Position numbers and translations under genes: made by a program. A stretch of DNA of 48,650 nucleotides, from positions 1-48,650 of the forward strand of contig CAZLXB010000015.1 in the NCBI GenBank assembly GCA_964563545.1, written 5' to 3'. The notes beneath the pieces were generated by a model. It saw only the letters and a program-made list of their open reading frames with translations. It was not told the origin of the DNA and ran no database searches. Origin of the DNA: Casp-actino8 sp964563545. Lineage in GTDB: Bacteria > Actinomycetota > Acidimicrobiia > Acidimicrobiales > Ilumatobacteraceae. This document shows, one piece after another, positions 46,778 through 48,650 of the stretch. Every line of letters begins with the position of its first letter. Positions within the stretch are counted from its first letter, which is position 1.

Positions 46778-47325
46778 TGCCGGTCGATCCGAACGCCATC
46801 GCCACGTGGGCCAATGCCGTCACGGTGGGCCGCATTCTGTGTGCTCCGTTGGCTTTCGTCGTCATGCCCGACACCCGGAGTGGTTCGTGGGTCGCGCTGG
46901 CCATCTGGTTCGTGTTGTGCGTGAGCGACAGTTTCGACGGCTATCTCGCGCGTCGACACGGCACGACTCGCGCCGGCGCCTTCCTCGATCCGTTGGCCGA
47001 CAAGATCCTCGTCCTGAGTGCGATGTTCACCCTCGTCAACCGCGACATCTTCTGGATCGTGCCGGTTCTGATCATCGCCGCCCGCGAGGTGGCGATCAGC
47101 ATGTACCGGGTGGTGGTCGGCGCCAAGGGTGTGAGCATGCCGGCCAGTCGACTGGCCAAGTTCAAGACTCTTTTCCAACAATTGAGCGTCGGCTTCGCGG
47201 TGTTTCCGTACATCTCCGATCACGCCGAATGGCTCTGGCAGTCGCTCCTGTGGTTGTCGGTCGTGCTGACGACGGTCAGTGCCGCGCAGTATCTCTGGCG
47301 CGCTCAGCGCACCCGGGTGGGCTGA
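46777..47325 (+). CDS. pgsA: CDP-diacylglycerol--glycerol-3-phosphate 3-phosphatidyltransferase
   Basis: Makes phosphatidylglycerol phosphate from CDP-diacylglycerol and glycerol-3-phosphate in the membrane. The 182-residue protein has about four to five helices and the complete CDP-alcohol phosphotransferase motif DSFDGYLARRHGTTRAGAFLDPLADK (D-x2-D-G-x2-A-R-x8-G-x3-D-x3-D). The ATG at 46777 overlaps the rimO stop (TGATG). cinA follows after one base. The related inositol enzyme has the same motif, but the context favours PgsA. Confidence 0.93.
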   Translation: MPVDPNAIATWANAVTVGRILCAPLAFVVMPDTRSGSWVALAIWFVLCVSDSFDGYLARRHGTTRAGAFLDPLADKILVLSAMFTLVNRDIFWIVPVLIIAAREVAISMYRVVVGAKGVSMPASRLAKFKTLFQQLSVGFAVFPYISDHAEWLWQSLLWLSVVLTTVSAAQYLWRAQRTRVG

Positions 47326-47326
47326 C

Positions 47327-48559
47327 ATGCGCTGCGCGGTGGTGGCGGTGGGAACCGAGCTGCTTCTCGGTCAGATCGTCGACACCAACTCGTCGTGGAT
47401 GGGTGAACAACTCGCGGCCAACGGCATCGACTCGCTCATCCAGTACAAGGTCGGCGACAACCAGAAGCGGATCGTCGACGTCCTGCGGGCCGCACTCCGA
47501 GACGCCGATGCCGTGATCATGTGTGGGGGCCTCGGGCCGACCCATGACGATCTCACTCGGGAGGCCATCGCCGAGGTCATGGGCGTCCCGCTCGAGATGC
47601 ACGACGATCTGGCCGATGTGATCCGCCAGATCTTCGAATCCCGCGGACGTCGGATGCCCGACAACAATCTCCAGCAGGCCATGGTTCCGCGCGGCGCCGA
47701 ACCGATTCGCCAGACTCGCGGTACCGCGCCCGGACTCGTGTGCCCGGTCGGCGACAAGGTCGTGTACGCCGTACCCGGCGTGCCTCATGAGATGCACGAC
47801 ATGGTCGAGCGTGTCATCCTTCCCGATCTTCGGCGTCGGGGCGGGGACACCAGCGTGATCGTCAGCCGCGTCATCCGCACGTGGGGCGAGAGCGAGAGTG
47901 GTCTCAATGAACGACTCGATGGTGTGATCGCCGAACTCGAGTCGGCGGGAAATCCGACCCTCGCCTTTCTGGCGAGCGGGTGGGAAGGATTGAAAGTCCG
48001 CCTGACCGCCAAGGGTCCGACCGAAGATGCCGCCCGTCGTCTCATCGCGACCTGGCAGGCCAAGGTCGAGGCACAGGTCGGAGATTTCGTGTTCGGTTAC
48101 GACGCCGACACCATGGAGTCGGTGGTTCTCGAGCGACTTCGCGGTCGAGGTTGGTCGCTCGGGCTCGCCGAATCGGTGACCGGCGGACTGGTGGCCGGCC
48201 GGCTCACTGCGATTCCGGGTGCGAGTGAGATCCTGCGCGGTTCGATCGTGTCGTACGCGAGTCAGGTGAAGTTCGACGTGCTCGGAGTTCCGGAAGGCCC
48301 GGTGGTCACGGAGCAGGCGGCCGTCGCCATGGCCGATGGTGCTCGTCGTGTTCTCGGCGCCGATGTCGGACTCTCACTGACCGGAGTCGCCGGACCGACC
48401 GAGCAGGACGGACAACCCGTCGGCACGTTGTGGGTCGGACTCGCACTCCCCGGGGCCACGACTACGGCGACTGCTTTCCGTATGCCCGGTCAGCGCGATC
48501 AGATGCGTCAGATGTCGGTGATCTCGGCGCTCGACCTGCTGCGAAGACGCCTATCCTGA
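47327..48559 (+). CDS. cinA: CinA-like protein (nicotinamide-nucleotide amidase / competence-damage protein)
   Basis: A 410-residue two-domain protein. Residues 1-170 are a MoaB/CinA-like domain (VVAVGTELLLGQIVDTNSSWMGEQLAANGI, CGGLGPTHDDLTREAIAEVMG), linked to ADP-ribose/pyrophosphatase activity in this family. Residues about 250-410 are the PncC-like NMN deamidase domain (LAESVTGGLVAGRLTAIPGASEILRGSIVSYASQVK, LTGVAGPTEQDGQPVGTLWVGL). The family's ESCTGG has Val instead of Cys here. The ATG at 47327 is one base after the pgsA stop. In Actinobacteria cinA usually precedes recA; here a tRNA gene follows within 40 bases. Confidence 0.94.
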   Translation: MRCAVVAVGTELLLGQIVDTNSSWMGEQLAANGIDSLIQYKVGDNQKRIVDVLRAALRDADAVIMCGGLGPTHDDLTREAIAEVMGVPLEMHDDLADVIRQIFESRGRRMPDNNLQQAMVPRGAEPIRQTRGTAPGLVCPVGDKVVYAVPGVPHEMHDMVERVILPDLRRRGGDTSVIVSRVIRTWGESESGLNERLDGVIAELESAGNPTLAFLASGWEGLKVRLTAKGPTEDAARRLIATWQAKVEAQVGDFVFGYDADTMESVVLERLRGRGWSLGLAESVTGGLVAGRLTAIPGASEILRGSIVSYASQVKFDVLGVPEGPVVTEQAAVAMADGARRVLGADVGLSLTGVAGPTEQDGQPVGTLWVGLALPGATTTATAFRMPGQRDQMRQMSVISALDLLRRRLS

Positions 48560-48579
48560 CCCGCCCGTCGGGCAGTTCA

Positions 48580-48585
48580 TAGCCT
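48580..48585 (+). promoter_or_regulatory. Candidate -10 of the tRNA-Arg gene
   Basis: TAGCCT, ten bases before the first tRNA base, which would give a start a few bases upstream of the mature 5-prime end. A small GC-rich dyad (GCCCG-T-CGGGC) precedes it at about 48563-48573 but is too tight to be a good terminator for cinA. Confidence 0.35.
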
Positions 48586-48595
48586 GATTGCACCA

Positions 48596-48650
48596 GCCCT
48601 CGTAGCTCAGTTGGATAGAGCAACGGCCTTCTAATCCGTAGCGCGCACGT
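48596..48650 (+). tRNA. tRNA-Arg (anticodon UCU), truncated by the window end
   Basis: Bases 1-54 of a tRNA. Acceptor strand GCCCTCG, T8-A9, D-arm GCTC/GAGC around AGTTGGATA, anticodon arm ACGGC-CTTCTAA-TCCGT with U33 and anticodon TCT at 48630-48632, variable loop AGCGC, and the first strand of the T stem (GCACG) followed by T54. The 3-prime third lies outside the window. The 31-39 position is a C-U mismatch; all other visible anticodon-stem pairs are Watson-Crick. Confidence 0.85.

Overview
This is a GC-rich actinobacterial chromosome segment. The best fit is class Acidimicrobiia, at moderate confidence. The evidence is the gene order dapA-rnj-ftsK-(rimO)-pgsA-cinA, the frequent GTG starts, the LysM and DUF3089 lipoproteins, a small RNA with C-rich loops of the actinobacterial 6C type, and eukaryote-like aconitase and isocitrate dehydrogenase. 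I see no insertion sequence, prophage, CRISPR array or plasmid function. Genes are packed tightly and no gene-free gap exceeds about 255 bases.

Layout. 1-7441: aldo/keto reductase, DUF3089 lipoprotein, EamA transporter, icd, a quinone oxidoreductase and an acyltransferase-3/SGNH envelope enzyme. 7431-12710 (minus strand): membrane-anchored molybdopterin oxidoreductase, citrate synthase, a short acyl-CoA carboxylase carboxyltransferase and a LysR regulator. 12711-12964: divergent promoter region with a candidate 6C-like small RNA and its terminator. 12965-18085: HAD-PlsC fusion, nitroreductase, aconitase and a divergent GntR regulator. 18110-23233: envelope group of a second acyltransferase-3/SGNH protein and two multi-pass membrane proteins. 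23275-30860: crotonase, gltB-gltD glutamate synthase and a LysM lipoprotein. 30876-37771: a four-gene minus-strand operon (fatty acyl-CoA reductase-HAD fusion, zinc alcohol dehydrogenase, LarA-like protein, PlsC acyltransferase) divergent from a TetR gene, with a perfect 24-bp operator between them. 37788-48650: ddl, a winged-helix protein, dapA, rnj, ftsK, an SMP-30 protein, rimO, pgsA, cinA and a tRNA-Arg(UCU) cut by the window end.

Three regulatory signals stand out. (1) Most genes that begin a transcription unit have a TANNNT or CANNNT hexamer exactly 6 or 7 bases before the start codon and no Shine-Dalgarno. This is the geometry of leaderless mRNA. Within operons, genes are coupled by TGATG or 8-base overlaps. 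(2) The 21-bp gap between aconitase and gntR carries ACAAGT-N5-ACAAGT, and the same arrangement covers the predicted start of icd transcription. This suggests an uncharacterised GntR regulator of TCA-cycle genes. (3) The TetR-controlled operon joins a fatty acyl-CoA reductase, a HAD phosphatase-like domain, a nickel-pincer (LarA-like) protein and a PlsC acyltransferase. A second HAD domain is fused to PlsC elsewhere in the window, which hints at an undescribed lipid pathway.

Metabolically the window covers citrate synthase, aconitase and isocitrate dehydrogenase, which lead to 2-oxoglutarate. Glutamate synthase consumes 2-oxoglutarate. Acyl-CoA and phospholipid enzymes, peptidoglycan precursors (ddl, dapA) and chromosome segregation (ftsK) are also present. 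All functional calls come from reading motifs; no database search was run.
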